From contig WJXW01000009.1 in NCBI GenBank assembly GCA_015832175.1, positions 1,922,001 to 1,986,000 on the forward strand: 64,000 nucleotides of DNA. The letters are read 5' to 3'. A model generated the notes under the pieces. The model searched no databases. It was given only the letters and a program-made list of their open reading frames with translations, and had not been told where the DNA came from. Shown one piece after another: positions 44,901 through 59,900 of the stretch (positions are counted from its first letter, which is position 1; each line of letters starts with the position of its first letter). Source of the DNA: Paraphaeosphaeria minitans. Taxonomy: Eukaryota; Ascomycota; Dothideomycetes; Pleosporales; Didymosphaeriaceae. The position numbers were made by a program, and so were the translations under genes.

Positions 44901-47900
44901 GCAGCTGCGGGGCATGCTGTACCGTGGGCGAGCCTGTCACATGTACTTCGCTATCGCGTATGTCACCAAATGACCAGGTAGGCTCAATGCCAGGCGAGTG
45001 ACCTCGAGCTCCCGTAGGATGCGCTGCAACATCCAAGCTTGTTATGTCTGCACTTGGATGTGCAAATTCTCGTGTGCGCCATGATGTCAGAGAACTCGGG
45101 TCTTCAGGAATGGAAAGGTCATTCTGCGATGGCTCCGAAAGATGTAGACGCTTCTCTTCGGGCTCTGCCTCCAGCGGTACAGGATGCTCTCGCCGTTTGT
45201 GATTCGGAAATGTGTGTCCTGCATCTTCTTGCTCGAGCGACCGGCTTGTTGAATGTGACACTTGTCGTCCCTTTTGGTAGGGCATATCATCCAATGGTCT
45301 TTCGATAAAATCACCGTCATTCCCTCGACTCGTTTTGTCTTTCTTTCCCTTCTTTTTGGCTGGTGCTGCCCACTCTTCCTCTACTTCTTCCTCATGCGCG
45401 TGCTTTCCTTGGATGCTGAAGCCCGTTCGTTCCTCTGGCGTCGGCAAGGAAGGGAACGGGTACTCATTTGGCTCAATACCACCTAATGACTTCGGAACCT
45501 GATCAAACGTTGGAGGAAGCTCCACCTCTTTACTCTTCTGTTCCTCCTTCTTGTCGGAGACAACCGCAGCAACAGCTGCTGCCGCCACTGTTCGGGGAAT
45601 GATGCTCTTTTTCTTCTCGTCCTTTTCGCCTGTGCCTTCGTCCCATACTAAATCATCCTTATTTACGATGTTCTTTGACTCCCCTACGTCCTCCATAGAT
45701 CGTTGTTGTTCAAAATCCTCCTCGAACGGGGTGATTGCACCTGGTAGCGTACCGGTTTCCTGTACTATCTCTGTAGTATTAGCTCGCCTTGAGGCCGATT
45801 TGCCTTTCCTATCCTTCTTTGGCTGTTCATCCCAGAAGTCATCAGTAGTCTCTAAGATAGCTTCGGGCATGGCTCGGTCACGGGGCACTTCGTCGACGAA
45901 AGGCTTAGCCGTGGGAGTTTCGGCAGCGGGAGAACTGGTTTCATCTGGCGCTAGGGAAGTTCGCTTTTTCTTGCCCTTCGCCTTCTTCCCTTTCTTTCCA
46001 GACGACCAGAGCTCCTCAAGATCAGCATCTTCTAGAACACCAGGTGGGGACTTGCGCTGAGCGAACGTCGGGTCATTGAGGATATACATAGGATCGAACG
46101 TTGGAGCGCTCTCAGAAGCGACTGCCACAATAGGCTGAGGCGCCTCCTTCACTGTAGGTACTTCGGATTTTGGAGATGTCGGAGACGGTGAACGACCTAG
46201 GGTGCCGAACCTGGACTTGCTTGCTCCATGCCGGGCAGCCGCAATGTCGTCGTCTGGTGCGATGTCGCGCACACCCTGTGGTGAGATTATTCGGTGGAAG
46301 GCCGGGTCATTGAGTACTAGATCAGTGTCGAAGCCGGATTCCTTCAGGCCTGCCGCGACTGTGGCAGCAAAGTCGATATCGTGTTCAGGAGACTTTGCAC
46401 GAGGTTCATCTACGATGGCTCTCGGTGCATCGGATTGCTTCACCTGAATGTCCTCGGGCACAACTTCAGGGATATCGCGTGTTGTTTCCTTTTGGACTCT
46501 TGGTGTTTCGGTCTTGGGAGCTAGAGTTTGCTCGGGTGTAGTCGGCTCGAACATCGCAGCGAGTTTGTGTTTCTTGTTCTTCTTCTTGGCGGCATTTGAA
46601 GGAGTTGACGGCTGTGGAAGCTCTACTGCAGGACTTGAGACAGGGTCTGTGATTCTGACGTCTTTGGAAGATGTGGCTTCGGGAAGGTCCATGACAGGAA
46701 TTGCTTCGATGGCTGGCGCAGTAACCGCCTCAGAGATTGGCTCGATGACTTGCATTGGCTCATCATCAGCAGTAGCTTCCATTTTCTTCGACTGGCGCTT
46801 CTCTTTCTTGCTTTTCTTGATTGGAAGTGCCCACTCATCCTCTACTTCCGGCTCAACCATTCTAGAAGACTCATCTATTATAGCGGGGACCTGCTCTTCG
46901 ACATGAGACGAGGTTGGGTCGACGGAGCTGAGTTCAGGCACATGCGATTCGCTTGGAACAGCGGCAGATTGCTCCATTGTCGTGTTTTTGGGTTGAAGGT
47001 CTTCAGCGAGAAGTTCTCGTGCAGGTTCGGCCTTGATAGCTTCCCGAGTATCGGCTGATGGCGCGTCGTGTTCGACTATAGTCGCCGTTTCTTCGACTGG
47101 CGTATCAAGCTCAGAAGGTTCAAAAGCAGCCGCTTTCCCCTTCTTTTTCATGTCCTTCTTGCTCTGTTTTCGTGAAAGAGCAGAGGCAACAGCTGGCTCA
47201 TCTTCGACCACAGGCGTGACGCTGGGCCTCTCTTCGATTAAAGGTGGAAATACGGTCACGGGCAAGGGCAAGGCACGGGGTTCGTCATGCGTGATCAAAC
47301 CCTTCTCGGGCACTGTCGTTGGCTCAGGCAATATTATTGCAGGTTCAGCGAGTACAGGCTCGGAGGCGACAAGGATGTCTCGTTCTTGTACTGTTGGCTG
47401 TGGCTCAGTTGACGTTGGTGCGACATCGCGGGCGTCGGTCAAAAGTGTGGGCTCTGAGGATTCAGCTACCGGTTCGTCCCAGGTCAGCGCCTCAGGCTTG
47501 TCTTTCTTCTTCTCCTTCTTGCTAAGCTTGCGAACTAACGGTGTCGCTTCCTCAATTGTGTCTGGCACTTGTGATGGCTCGGTCATAGTGTCTTCTGGGA
47601 CTGTGACAGGCTCTGGATCTTGCATGACAATGTCATTGTCTTGAGGAGTAGGAATGGTCTCAAGGGGTTTCCCGGTCGGCTCATCCCATGCAAAAGCAGC
47701 CTGTTTTGCTTTCTTCTTATCTTCCTTACTGAGTTTGCGCGACAAAGCAGGTGCTTCTTCCATGATTGGTTTTGAGGGTTCGGCTGGAGTTACGACCGGC
47801 TCTGTTGTCGGCTCTGCCAGAGTTGTGGTGTTTCTCTCTGGAGCGACAGCGGGCATCAATCCAGCAACTTCCTGGATAACTCTCTGTTGTTCCACCTGCT

Positions 47901-50900
47901 CGACGGGTTGCTCAAGATTTGTCTCAACAGGCTCGGAAGCTGACCCCGGGATGTTTTCTTCCGTGGGCTGATCCCAGCTGAAAGTGGTATCTTTGGCCTT
48001 CTTCTTATCCTTTTGGCTTTGCTTGCGGGATAGAACTGGTACATCTTCTTCGGTAACAGGATCAGGTATGACCTCCTCAACTTCCACAGTGGCTTTTGGC
48101 TCAGCTGGCGTTGAGGTCTCAGAAACTTCAGAAGTAGCGGCCTTGCCCTTCTTCTTCTCTTTCCTGCTGAGCTTACTGACCACATCAAACATGGACATGT
48201 GCCTTGGAGTGATCGCTTCAGGCATATCACCTACAGATAGCTGTCGATCAAGGGCTTCGGAACGTTGCCTGAGATCAGCAACTTCATCTTGAATAGCTTG
48301 GAGCGAGGGCGATAACGGGGCAGGTCTAGCCAGATCCGTTAGGTGATCGATGGGGGTGGTATATGTCTCAGGTGGAGCGACTTGTGCAAGGGAAGTTTGG
48401 CTTTCGATAAGATGCTCGACCGCACTGACCTGCGCTTCCTCAGGAACGTCTTGAACAAGGGACTCTGGAAGCGGCTCGCTTGTTATCTCCTCAGCGGGTG
48501 GAAGTAGTTTCTCATGTTGGAGCTCCTCCCGAAGTGAGGTTGAAGGAGCATCTACAGCCGTCGGCTCAGGAAGTAGCTCGACTCCCTTCTCGACGATAGG
48601 CGTGGCGGCTTCTGAGGTGGACTTGCTTTTCTTCGCCTTCTTCTTATCCTTTTTAGACTTCTTGACAGGAAGGGCCCTCTCATCGTCTTGCGCCTCTTTC
48701 GGCGCCCCCTCAGGCACATCGGCAGTTGCAACTGGCCCTGCAGCGTGTTCAATAGGCGGCGCTTCGGCAGCTGGCTGGGCAGGCAGTGTTCCGACAGCTG
48801 TTTTGATTGGCAACGTTTCAGTGGCTGGTTCGAGCTGCATTTCCGGCTCAGCGGGTGCAGAAGGCTCGGTTTGCTGTACAGGTTGCGACGCCATAGGAAA
48901 GCTTGGTTCTGCAACCTCTTGAAGCGTCTCAGCGGTTGTGTCCTTCGCTTTCATCCCCCTCTTCTTGTTTTTCTTGGAAGTTTTTCGACTAATGGGATCC
49001 CATTCATCCTCGACTTGAGGCTGTTCAGATGTTTCGATTTGAGAGGGAATTGCATTTGACTCTTGAGGAAGTTCGAGTTCAACTGCAGATTGGTGAGGTA
49101 CTTCGTGAGCGGACTCGAATGGTAGCACTGTTGCGGGTTCAATCTGTGTAAGCCCCGCGATTGGCTCATCTACCGGCTCGCACTTGAAGTCAGGAGACTG
49201 AGAAGAGTCAGGCAGATCGGAGGCTCCATTCTTCATGTCGGATACGGCGACAGGTTTCAGTGGCATTGGCCCAACAAAAGACTCTGTGGGACCTTCTTTG
49301 GCTAGGTCAATGGGATCGAATGTCTGTGATTCGGCTTCGACTACGTTCTGAGTCTCCTTGTTCTTCTCCCCTTTCTTGCCTTTCTTGGGAGTAAAGTCGA
49401 CCCATTCGTCTTCGGGCTCTGGATCCTGCAGCTGAGGGTCGCTGGACCATGTGACAGGCTCTGTTGCAGTCTGAACGGTTTGGCTCTCGACGATGGGTAA
49501 AGGTGAAGCTTCTGCTGGTTGATGGGCGTCAGGGATCGTTCGGGATGTCCCGCTTTGAGTTCGTTTGGAGACTTCAGTGAGAGGAACGTCAACGTCAACG
49601 TCAGGAATTTTGGGTTTGACGACAGATTCATTTGTAAGTAAGGACTCTGTAACGGGCTCCTGGGCGGGTTCCTGGATGGGATTCTCAACGGGCCCCTGGG
49701 TGAGCTCTGGCATTGGCTCCTCAAGTGAAGGTTCGCGTTCGACGATTGGTTTCGCATCCAGCGTAGAAGCCGCGGATTTCTTCTTAGCCTTCTTCTCCTT
49801 TTTGCTAAGCCTGCGCTCCAGCACAGGTTGTTCAGCTTCCACGGTTTCTGTCAGTTCCACCTGCACTGGCCCAACAGACAAATTTGCTGGCGATGGCTCG
49901 ATGCCTCTGCCCGCGTCGATAGAGTGTAGCGCTGTCGGGGCTTCGGGAACCACCCTAGCGTTGTCGAGAATAGCCTCACTGATCTCAGCGATGTGCGTGT
50001 GCGGTCCGGATTTCTTGCCTTTGCCCTTCTTCCCCTGAGTTTTTGGAGCAAGGACGGCCCATTCATCCTCAAGATCTGCTGGAAGCCCAGATGAAGTAGT
50101 GGGGTCTGTTGGCGCATCTGGCTCTGCATTAGGAACGGGAATTGACTCAGTGACGTCTTCGACAGCCGTCTGTGCAGTGTCTTTTTGCACTGAAGCATCG
50201 GTGTTGGCCGGTGCTGGCTGTGCTTCTTCAACGATCGGTGCGGCAAGATCTTGTTGCTCTGCAGCTTCGAGTTCAAGCGGGTTTGGCTGTACTTCTTCAA
50301 TGACTGTAGTGGGAAGATCTTGTTGCGTTGTAACCTCAGGTGCAGCTGGCAGAAGAGATGATTCCTCGGTGACGGGAGTAGCCAGAGAAACCTTGCGCTT
50401 ATTCTTTTTGCCCTTCTTTTTCGAAACAGATGCCGCCCATTCATCCTCGGGCTCTGTGATGGGCCTAGTCGTAGGTTGTGCATCCACGGAGTGTTTGCTC
50501 TCCTCGATTGGCTGTTGAGCATGTGGCTGTTTCTCGGGTTGTGGGGCTAGCACCTGCTCAGCTTGAGACTCGGCTCTTTCATTCGGCTTTGGCTCCTCAA
50601 TAGGCTCTTCCGGCGTGGCTTCTTGTACCAAAGGCTCTTGCGCGATCTCCTTGACATCTTCAATGATTGTTGATTTGTCGACAGGTACCTCGGGAGCGAT
50701 CTGTTCTTCGGCTGGACGTTCCACAAGCGCCTCGGGGATAGGCGTCACAGTTCCAGATTTCTTCTCCTTCTTCCCCTTCTTTTTCTTCGCAGGCAAAGCG
50801 GCCAATTCACCGACGTCAGTCTCCTCCTGCTTGGCTTCAGGTACAGAGATGGCCTGTGCTTCGTGGGTTGTAGGATCCTCTTGAATGTCGCGAGATTCTA

Positions 50901-53900
50901 CAATCTCAATTTGGGGCACCTCGGTGCCTTGAGTCGCAGGCTGAACATCGATTGTCGCAACATCCTTCGAAAGCTCTTCCTTGAATCCGAGGGCTTTCTC
51001 AACGAGTGGTTCAGCCACAGGAGTCGCTGTGCCGGACTGCTTGCCCTTCTTCGCAGGAATAGGCACCCATTCGTCGACTGCGGTCTCCTGTTGGGGTGTA
51101 GGCTGCGAGATAGATTCTGCGGTCTTGTCGGTTTGGACTAAAGGCGCGGGGCTTTGCTGAATGTCCTCCTTAAAGCTGTCATCGATAACCGCCGGCACAA
51201 CGGGTGCCTCGTGCGTAGTAGCAATATCATTAGCCTCTGGAATCACGGACGCGATTTCGCGTAAGCTTTCGGCCTGCACTTCAGAAATGTCTTCGATGAT
51301 TGGCGTTGATGGTTCTGAAGCCTTACCCTTGCCCTTCTTCGCCTTCTTCTTGGCCTTCTTTGACAGTCTAGTCAACTCATCCTCAACCTGTACTTCGGCC
51401 ACAGGCGCTGTTGAAGTGATGGATGGTTGTTCTGTGGGATCTGTTGCAAGCACATGTGTCTCGACAGTGTCGGGCGTAGGTTCCACCGGCGCTTGTTCAA
51501 GCGCAACTTCAGGGAGAATCTCCTTTGACTCCTCAACCTGGGCATGAGGAGCAGCATTGAGTGGCTCCTCAGCCGGGCTCTCAATGTGCAAGCTGAACTC
51601 TTTTTCTTCGACCTCTAGCTGAGGAGGTTCTTCAATGACAGGTGTTGCGGGCTCGGGAAGCTTGCCATTCCCTTTCTTGGCCTTTTTCTTGGCTTTCTTT
51701 GACATCGACGGGGATTCATCTTCGACAGGCTGTTCGACTTCGATGGGAGAGGGGGAAACTGGATGTTCCACAGTCTCGGGAATTGCAGGCCTTTCGATTA
51801 CTTCTTCGGAGACAGGGGCAGAAAGGGCGACTTCAGGTTCTGGCAGTGTGGGCAAATTGATGTCTTGGCCAATCTCTTCGCTCTGCGGTTCGGGAACCTT
51901 CAAATCGACATCAAGATGCGCATGCGCTTCGACGGTTGCTAAATTGCTTTGTGCTTCGACTGTGGTGGTAGGCCGATCCTCGACTGCGGCGGTAGGTCGT
52001 TCCTCGACTGTGGCGGTAGGTTGTTCCTCGAATACGGCAGTAATCTGGTCCTCAGTCGTGGCCGTAGGCTTTTCATCGACGGCAGCAACAAGCCTGTCTT
52101 CGACCCCAGCAGCCCGTTCGACCTCCCCAGCCACCTCAGGTACATCCTCCACAGCCGGCGTCGCCGTACCCGACTGCCTAGCTTTAGCCTTCTTCGCCTT
52201 CTTCTTGTCCTTCTTCGACAGCCCAGCCCATTCGTCCTCCACAGGCTCCTGCACTTGCTCTTGTGTGTCAAGGATCGGGACCTCTTCGTTGGGCACGGCA
52301 GTTGCTTCGATGATGGGTTCGGGCAGGGCGTCTTCGCTGGGCATGACAGCTTGTTCCACGGCAGGCTGCAGTTCAGAGTCCTCGGTGGGTGCTGCAGTTG
52401 GCTCAACGACAGGCTCGGGCTGGGCTTCATGAACGAGTTCAGGAATGGGGGTGGACGTGCCAGATTGATCCTTGCTCTTCTTCGCCTCCTTCTTGTCTTT
52501 CTTGGAAAGCTTCGTAGGTGGCGCTGATTCGTCAACGAGATGGCTCTCGGATGGTGTAGATTCAGTCAGAGTGGGTAAAGTTTGATTATCCACCTCGTTG
52601 AGTTTGTCACCCTCTGGGACGACATCGCGAGAACTCTGGGCGATGTCCAGATCAGTGGGCTCGGCAAACTGTGCATTCTCTAGCGGCTGTGGCTCTTCGC
52701 TGGGCTTGGAACTAGTTGCTTGCGACGTATCAGGCACCATCGCAAAAGGCTCTTCGACGATCTGTTGCTCAGTTACTTGCTCAGAAGCAGGCTCGACAAT
52801 CGGGACCTCGGACGTAGGCTCCTCAATTGTCGAAGCACGCTTGCCCTTCTTTCCCTTCTTCTTCTTGGAAGGCGGAGCAGGTTCTGGCTCAACGGGGGCG
52901 GCCTCAGGCAGAGCCACGATGGCCGCGGAGGGCTCTTGAAAATCTTTGCCAAGTTCTGCAGTCGCTTGAACTTCAGGCTCAGGTATAACTGCGCTAGCGA
53001 GTTCGATAGCTGGCTCGGGCGGGGGCGGGAGATCCTTCTGCGTCGGCTCGACCAGAGTGTCGGAGTTAGGGATGTCGGCGGCGACTACATCAAGTTGAGT
53101 GGGAGGCTCAGGTGAGGCCCCTTCAGTGATGGATTCCCGCTTCTTTCCCTTTTTGCTCTTCTTGCCTTTCTTTGTCGACGCGGACGCCAACTCATCTTCA
53201 GTAGGTTCTTTAGGCGTCTCTGGCACGAACGGAGCCAAAGTCTCTGTCAGAGGATCCTCGATTTCCTTCGGCACAGAAGTAGACAAAATCTCTTCGAAAG
53301 ATTCTTTCGCCTCATCAGATCCAGACGCAGCCGATGTCCCTTCATGGAGCTCCAAGCTTTCCGGTTCCGCAGCTATTGCTTCAAGTCCCATTTCCCGCTC
53401 CACATCAACAGACGCATCTGCCTCAGCGAGCGGGGCTTCCAAAGGCTGTTCCACAACCAGCTCGGGTAGTATGGTGTCTGCAGCCCCACATTCGTGGCGC
53501 TCTGCATCACCAATGAGACGCTCACCCGTCTCAGACGCTAAAAAAGCATCGTCCTGCGACGCCGCAGGTACCTCTTCAACGATCGATCCGCGTTTCGTCT
53601 TCTTCGTCTTCTTCTTGTCTTTCTTGGAAAGCGGCGGAGTCAATCCAACTTGCGAGGGTTCGACACTTGCTTCTTCAAGGGCTGGCGTTTCGGGGGCGGG
53701 TGTTTCTTGCGCTGGCGGATCTGGATCTGGGGGCGGCGGCGGATCGACCATGAGCGGGTCTTTGGCTTCCTCGGCCGGAGTCGCTGGGGTCGTGGACGGT
53801 TCGCTGTCAACGATAGAACCACGTTTTGCTTTCTTCGCTTTCTTCTTGTCTTTCTTGGAAAGCGGCGCCGTGGTTGCGTTGTCCTGAATAGGTTCATCCT

Positions 53901-56900
53901 TAATCTCGTCGGAAAGAGATTGCTGTGATTCATTACGGATCTCATCTACAGGCAGAGTTGGAGGAGGGGCTGTTTCGTCCCTGTCGACGTCCAGGGCAGG
54001 GTTTGCAGGCTTTTGCTCGTTTGGAACATCTGCCTCTGGCTGAGGTACCACAGGGATTTGCTCGTCGGATGGGACCTCCCTAGCCTGCTCTTCGGGAAGC
54101 ACTGACGTTATAGGCTCGCTATTGTCGACGATAGATTCACGCTTCGCTTTCTTAGCTTTCTTCTTCTCTTTCTTCGAAAGCGGTGCTGCTTGGCCCTCCT
54201 CTTGAACTGATTCAGAAGCTGGCTCTTCCACGCTCGGCACTGCGGTGGCCCGTCCGTCGTTCGTCTCGTCACTAGGTATCGGAAGGGGACTTGATGACTC
54301 AGCCGGTGTTTCTGCAGAAGTAGGCTCAGCAGGCTCCTCGACCACTCGCAGACCTTGCGCTTGCTCAACAGGAGCTTCAGAAGCTTCAGACGTTGGTTGC
54401 GCCGGTACAGCAGTGCGAGCAATCTCAGCCGCTTGCGCTGCCTCGCGTTCCTCTCGAGCGATGCGCTCTCGCTGTCCCTCATCCCACTTCTCTTTCTCTT
54501 GGTGCTCCCTTTTGACTCTCCTCTTCCTCTGGGTAGCCGTCTCTTTCTCTGGAGGCGGAGGGGGGACATATTCGACCCAGGTGCTCTTTGAAGGTTCCGG
54601 AGCAGGTGTCTTCGGTGCTTGACTCTCGAGCTTCTCTTCTGGTACGTTGTCGTTTTGCACTGGTGCGGTTTCGGCTGGAGGCGCTTCAATTTGGGGTTCG
54701 GAAGGCTGTGCTTCGAGTACTGGTTCAGGGATCTCTTGCACCGGAGTGACGGGCTCCCTTTCGACAATCGAGACACTCTTGCTCTTGTTCTTTTTCTTCT
54801 TGTCTTTCTTGGACACAGTCGAGTCCTCACCTTCCTTCTGTTCCTGCTCCGCTGAACGTGTTTCGGCCTTGGGTTCTGGGGTTGACTGTTCGACCGGAGT
54901 GCTTTCCTGCTGAAGAGGAGCTTCGAGTTGGGCCAATTCTTGCGGTTCAGAGACAACAGGTTTGTCCAGAATAGGTTGCTCAACGAGGGGACGAACGTCT
55001 TCGCTCGGGATTGACACGGGGGGCGTGTCCGTTTCACTGGCACCCTTCTTCGATTTCTTGGCCTTTTTCTTGTCTTTCTTCGAGAGCGATGTCGTAGGCT
55101 CTTGTTCGGCGATAGGTTCAACGATAGGCTCATCGACAACAGGCTGGACCTTAGTATCCGCAGAAGAGTCAAATGCAATGGGTTTAATCTCAGGCTCGAT
55201 GGGCTCATCAACGATAGGCTGAAGCTCAACCCCGGCGGGAAGATCCACGGGTGTAGGCTGAATCTCAGGCCCAGCAGGAGCTTCCTGCGCAGTAACCTCA
55301 ACGTCCACAGGTTTGGTAGGTGCAGTGACAGTATCCCCAGCCAAAACGTCGCGAGTTTCGAGTTCAGCATCGGCTACAACAGGCGTCACCGCTCCTGATG
55401 CCGAATTCGCCTTCTTGCCTTTCTTCTTCCTCTCTTTTTTCGAAAGGACGACCACCTCTTCACCGACAGGCTCAGCAGGTTGCGATGTAGTCTTGTGGTC
55501 AACAGTATCGTCACCCTGGGATGCGCGCATCTCATTTACAACCGACACAACCTCGGTCGGCTCAGAAGTTCTTAGACCGTCTTGCTCGACAGGCGTAATG
55601 ATCTCCGCCGGCCGGACAGCCTCCTCCACGACTTCAGAGACCGCGCTTTGCTCGACGACAGGCTCCTCCGCAGCGGGCGCAGGCAAAATCCCAGGCTCGA
55701 CATCCTGGCTGACTGATCCTTTCTTCCCCTTCTTTTTCTTGCTCTTCTTCGACGAAGCGGTGGCAGAAATCTCCTCTGCCGGACCTTCAGTAGCCGGAGT
55801 AAGAACAGATTCAACAGGTTCTGCAACGTCCCTCCTCCCTTCCTCTGTCACAGGCTCAGGCAGCGCAGATTCAGCACCCTGCTCCGTCGCAACAGGCTCC
55901 CCAGCTTCCGCGAGCGGATCAATACGCTCATCGACGGCCGGCGTGCTAGGCTCCGTGCTAGGCTCGCTCGCTTCGCCCTTCTCCCCTTTCTTCTTCTTGT
56001 CCTTCTTCGATGGCAGAGCCCCATCGTCCTCCACAGGCGCAGCACCCTCAGCAGACTTCGCCACAGGTTCGCTTCGCACGGGCATGTCTGGAGGAGAGGG
56101 GATCACGTGCGCGCTAGACTCGGCTGGACGAGAATCCAACGGCTCTAACGTCTTCTGTAAGTCGAGCGGAGCAACGGACGGGATGGTGACATCGGTTTCT
56201 TTTTGGTCTTCGGGCGCCGCCAAGGAAGGAGTTCGGGTGTCGGAGGTGCGTTCCTGGGATTCTGGGACCTCGGTGGCAATCGTTGGAAGCGGATCGATGT
56301 CGACGGATTTGCCCTTCTTCGCTTTCTTCTTCTTGGCCTTCTTGGAAAGAAGAGTCGTGGGTTCGTCGTCGACGTGAGTGGCAGCGGGAGGAGAAGAATC
56401 TTCAATTAGCTTGTCGTCCACCTGAGTTACTGGTGATGCGTTATGTTCTTCAGCTTGGGCAACTGGCGCAGCTCCAGGAAGGGTGTGGGACTGCTGCCCA
56501 TCGAGAGAATCTGCGGCGATAGGCTCAACTTGGGCAGAAGCAGAAAGGTCTGATATGGCTTTGTCGTCCACCTGGGCCAAAGGCGGCATAGAACGCTCTT
56601 CGGCCCTTTCTACTGGCATAGCTTCTGCAACAAGTTCGGGCTGCTGCTGCTCGGGATCATCTGCGGTGACATGCTCAACCTGGGCAGGGACAGAAGATCT
56701 CTCCGCTACCTCACCTTGCACCTGATTCCCTGGCGGCGCAGCAATCTCTTCAACATGCCTCGGGGCCTCAGCCGAATCAATGGGTGCAGCTTCCAAAAGG
56801 AGCTCGGGCTGGGGACCATCTGTGATAGCCGATTTAACTTGAGCATCATCCACGGGCATCTTAGCATCTGCCTCTTCCGTAAGAGCCGGCTCAACCTCTA

Positions 56901-59900
56901 CAGATTGGCCTTTCTTGCCCTGCTTATTTTTCTTCTTGTCCTTCTTGGAGAGACGCTCCGCTGGTTCCTCAGCCGGAGTCACCGCGGGTGCAGCCACATC
57001 CTCGGGAAGGGCTTTTTCAGGCACAAGAATGTTTACCGTTGGCTTATCTACCGTGATGGCGGTGGACTCAACTTGGGCAGTATCGGTGGGCGTAGAAAAC
57101 TCTTTCGCGGGCTTGTCCTCGGTGGCTGTAGTAGACTCGCCTGTGCCATCTTTCACGAGTACCTTATCCTCCGCCTCACGAACCATCTCTGTGGTGCTAG
57201 GTTCGATATCAACAACAGAGCCACGTTTCGCTGCTTTCTTCGCCTTCTTCTTGTCTTTCTTAGAAACGGAAGCCGGCTTTACTTCAGCGCTTGCGCGCAC
57301 GGGTGTCGGCTCTTCTTCAACAACAGCTTGCACCGGTGCATCTTCAAGCGGAGCATTCACCGGCGGTGTGGACTCCGCTGGCTCGTCCTCCGCGATCACA
57401 GGAGGCTCGGCCGTAGTTCCAAGCCTATCCTGCGGAGCATCCAAAATAGCCAACTCCGGTGCCGCGTCATTGGCAAGGACATCGCCCTCCTGTTGTACCG
57501 CGCTTGACTCCTGCCCACTAGGTTCAGCAGCGGCCTGCTTCCCCTTCTTCTTCTTCTTCTTCTTCTTCTCTGACTTTGAATCAGGCGCTGCCCACTCGTC
57601 TTCGACTTGCTCTTGCGCCGGCATGGGGGACTCTTCCACAGCTTTGTCTTTGCTAGGGAGCTGAGTGTCAAGTTGAACTGATGTCGATGCTTCCTCGATA
57701 GGCTGGCCTTCGGTAACGATTTCCGATGCAGCGGGCGCGTCGAGCTCCCTAACCTGTTCATCGACTTCTGGAGTAGTAGACTCAGTAACTGTATCCTGAG
57801 GGACCGTAGCCGCCTCATTCGCAACCACAGAACCCCGCTTCGCCGCCTTCTTAGCCTTCTTCTTATCCTTTTTGGACAGAGAAGCGCTCGCCTCATCCTC
57901 AAATGGCGGCTCGATCGAAGCCCGGATTTTTTGGCTCGGTTTATCCTCCAAGGGCGCTTCGGGCTCCGTTGGCACTGGTTGCTCCCTTTGCTCTTCGAGA
58001 ATGCCCGCAGTGCTAGGTTTGTCTTCAAGTGCGAGTTCAGCCTTACTTGGCATCGGATCGGCAAAATCCACAGTGCTAGACTCAACCGTGTCGTCGATGC
58101 TAAGCCCCTTGCTCTTCTTCCGCTTCTTCTTGTCTTTCTTCGAAATCGGGGCTGCTTGTTCGATCATCTGCTCGGCCAGTACAGGCACATCCTCTACGGG
58201 ATTCTCCTCAGTACGCACATCATCCTTGGCCGGTGGAGAAATATCCACAGGTCTGTCTTCAGCGGCTGTTTCAGGCTCCGCCTGCTTGGCTTCAGCATCA
58301 AGTTCGCGGTTGATGGGCTCTTCCACAGGCTTTTCGTCAGGAGGCAGTTCGAAATCAACAGGTGTGCCAGACGTAATGGGTTCGGTTTCCGTAGCAGCAA
58401 GACCAGTCTCCGCAGTCTTCCCCTTCTTGTCATTTTTCTTCTTGCCTTTCTTGGACGGCGGTGCCCATTCGTCGTCTGCCTGCTCAAGAGGTGCGGCAGT
58501 ATCTTCAACGGGCTTGTTTTCCGCAGACACGAGCTCCCTCTCAACCGAAGGTTGATCGAATGACTTAGCTGGTTCGGTAGCCCCGGGAACAACAGATTCT
58601 GCAGGCTGCTGAACGTCTTTGTTCACGTTGAGGTCGCGCGAAACATCGGCGATGTTGTCGGGTAGCGCTCCGGGGACTGTTTCGATTGCGGGTGTGAGGG
58701 GTGCAGACTTCAGGGGGGAATCGAGCTGCACGCTTTCGCGCTTGCCCTTCTTCGCTTTCTTGTCTTTCTGTGTCTTGCTAGAAGACGTTAGGATCGGTTC
58801 GTCCTCGGCACCGGGCGCCGAAGGTTCAGGGGCGGTTTCCACCGGAGCTGCCTCTCTGATGGCTGTTTCAATGACGGGTCCAGCGACATCTCCGAGGATC
58901 GTGGGAGGTTCGTGTATAGTTTCGAAGCGTGCTACGTCTTCGGTTGATGCTTCAACAACAGGCTCAGAGACGATTTCCTTGCGGTCGGTCTGAGCCTCGG
59001 ATACAGGCCCAGGTAGCGGTTCGTTCTTCTCCAATGTCTCGACCGGAGGCGTAGCCATGCGCTCCGGCGACGCATTCCCAGAATCCGCGACGAGATACTG
59101 CGCCACATCGCCAGCGTCATATACGTCATTCGTTTCCGCAACAGACCTGGCCTGTCCAATAGCAGTTCCCTCATTCACCGGTGGTGGGACAATCTCAGCG
59201 CTAGCCTCAACCTTTTCCTCCTTTGGCGATTTCTTACCACTCTTCAAGTCAGAGGTGCTCGCCTTCTTCTTCCCCCATCCGAGCGTGCTGATGAGGCTCT
59301 TGCCCCAGCTAGACGTAGCTTCAGGCGTGGCAGGTTTGGCCTGCTCCTTTTTGCCCTTCTTCTTATCCGGCGTCTCAAGCGTAACTTCCTGAACTTCTTG
59401 GACCGTAGATGGGGCGGTGACGGGCTCAGAAGGAGGCGACGGGGTCGAAGCCTCAGCAACGAGGTACTGCGATACGTCGCCGGCATCGTAGGTAGGCTTG
59501 GCATTGTCCAGGCTGAGTTTACGCTCTTCCGTGGGCGCAATTTCTTCGTTGAAGGCAGGTTGGAGGACGTCGTGTTCGAGCTGTTTTTGGATCGACGGCG
59601 CGGCAGGCAATGGGACGTCTGCTGCTTCTGGTTTGGTCTCGGACTCGGAGGGAAGAGCAGCAGACTCAACATCGACGACCTGGCTCCCGCGCTTTCCCTT
59701 TTTCGCCTTCTTCTTGTCTTTTTTGCTCTTCGACGCAGACGCGACATCTTCAGCTTCAACCGTCGGTTTGGGTTCCCTTGCAATAGGCTCAATCGCAATC
59801 CCGGTCGGTGCAACGAGGCTCAACCTGCCCTCCTGCCTGCTCACCTCCTTAGGCTCCTCAAACAGCCCCATCTTACTCGCCAGCATCTCCCTCGCCAGTG

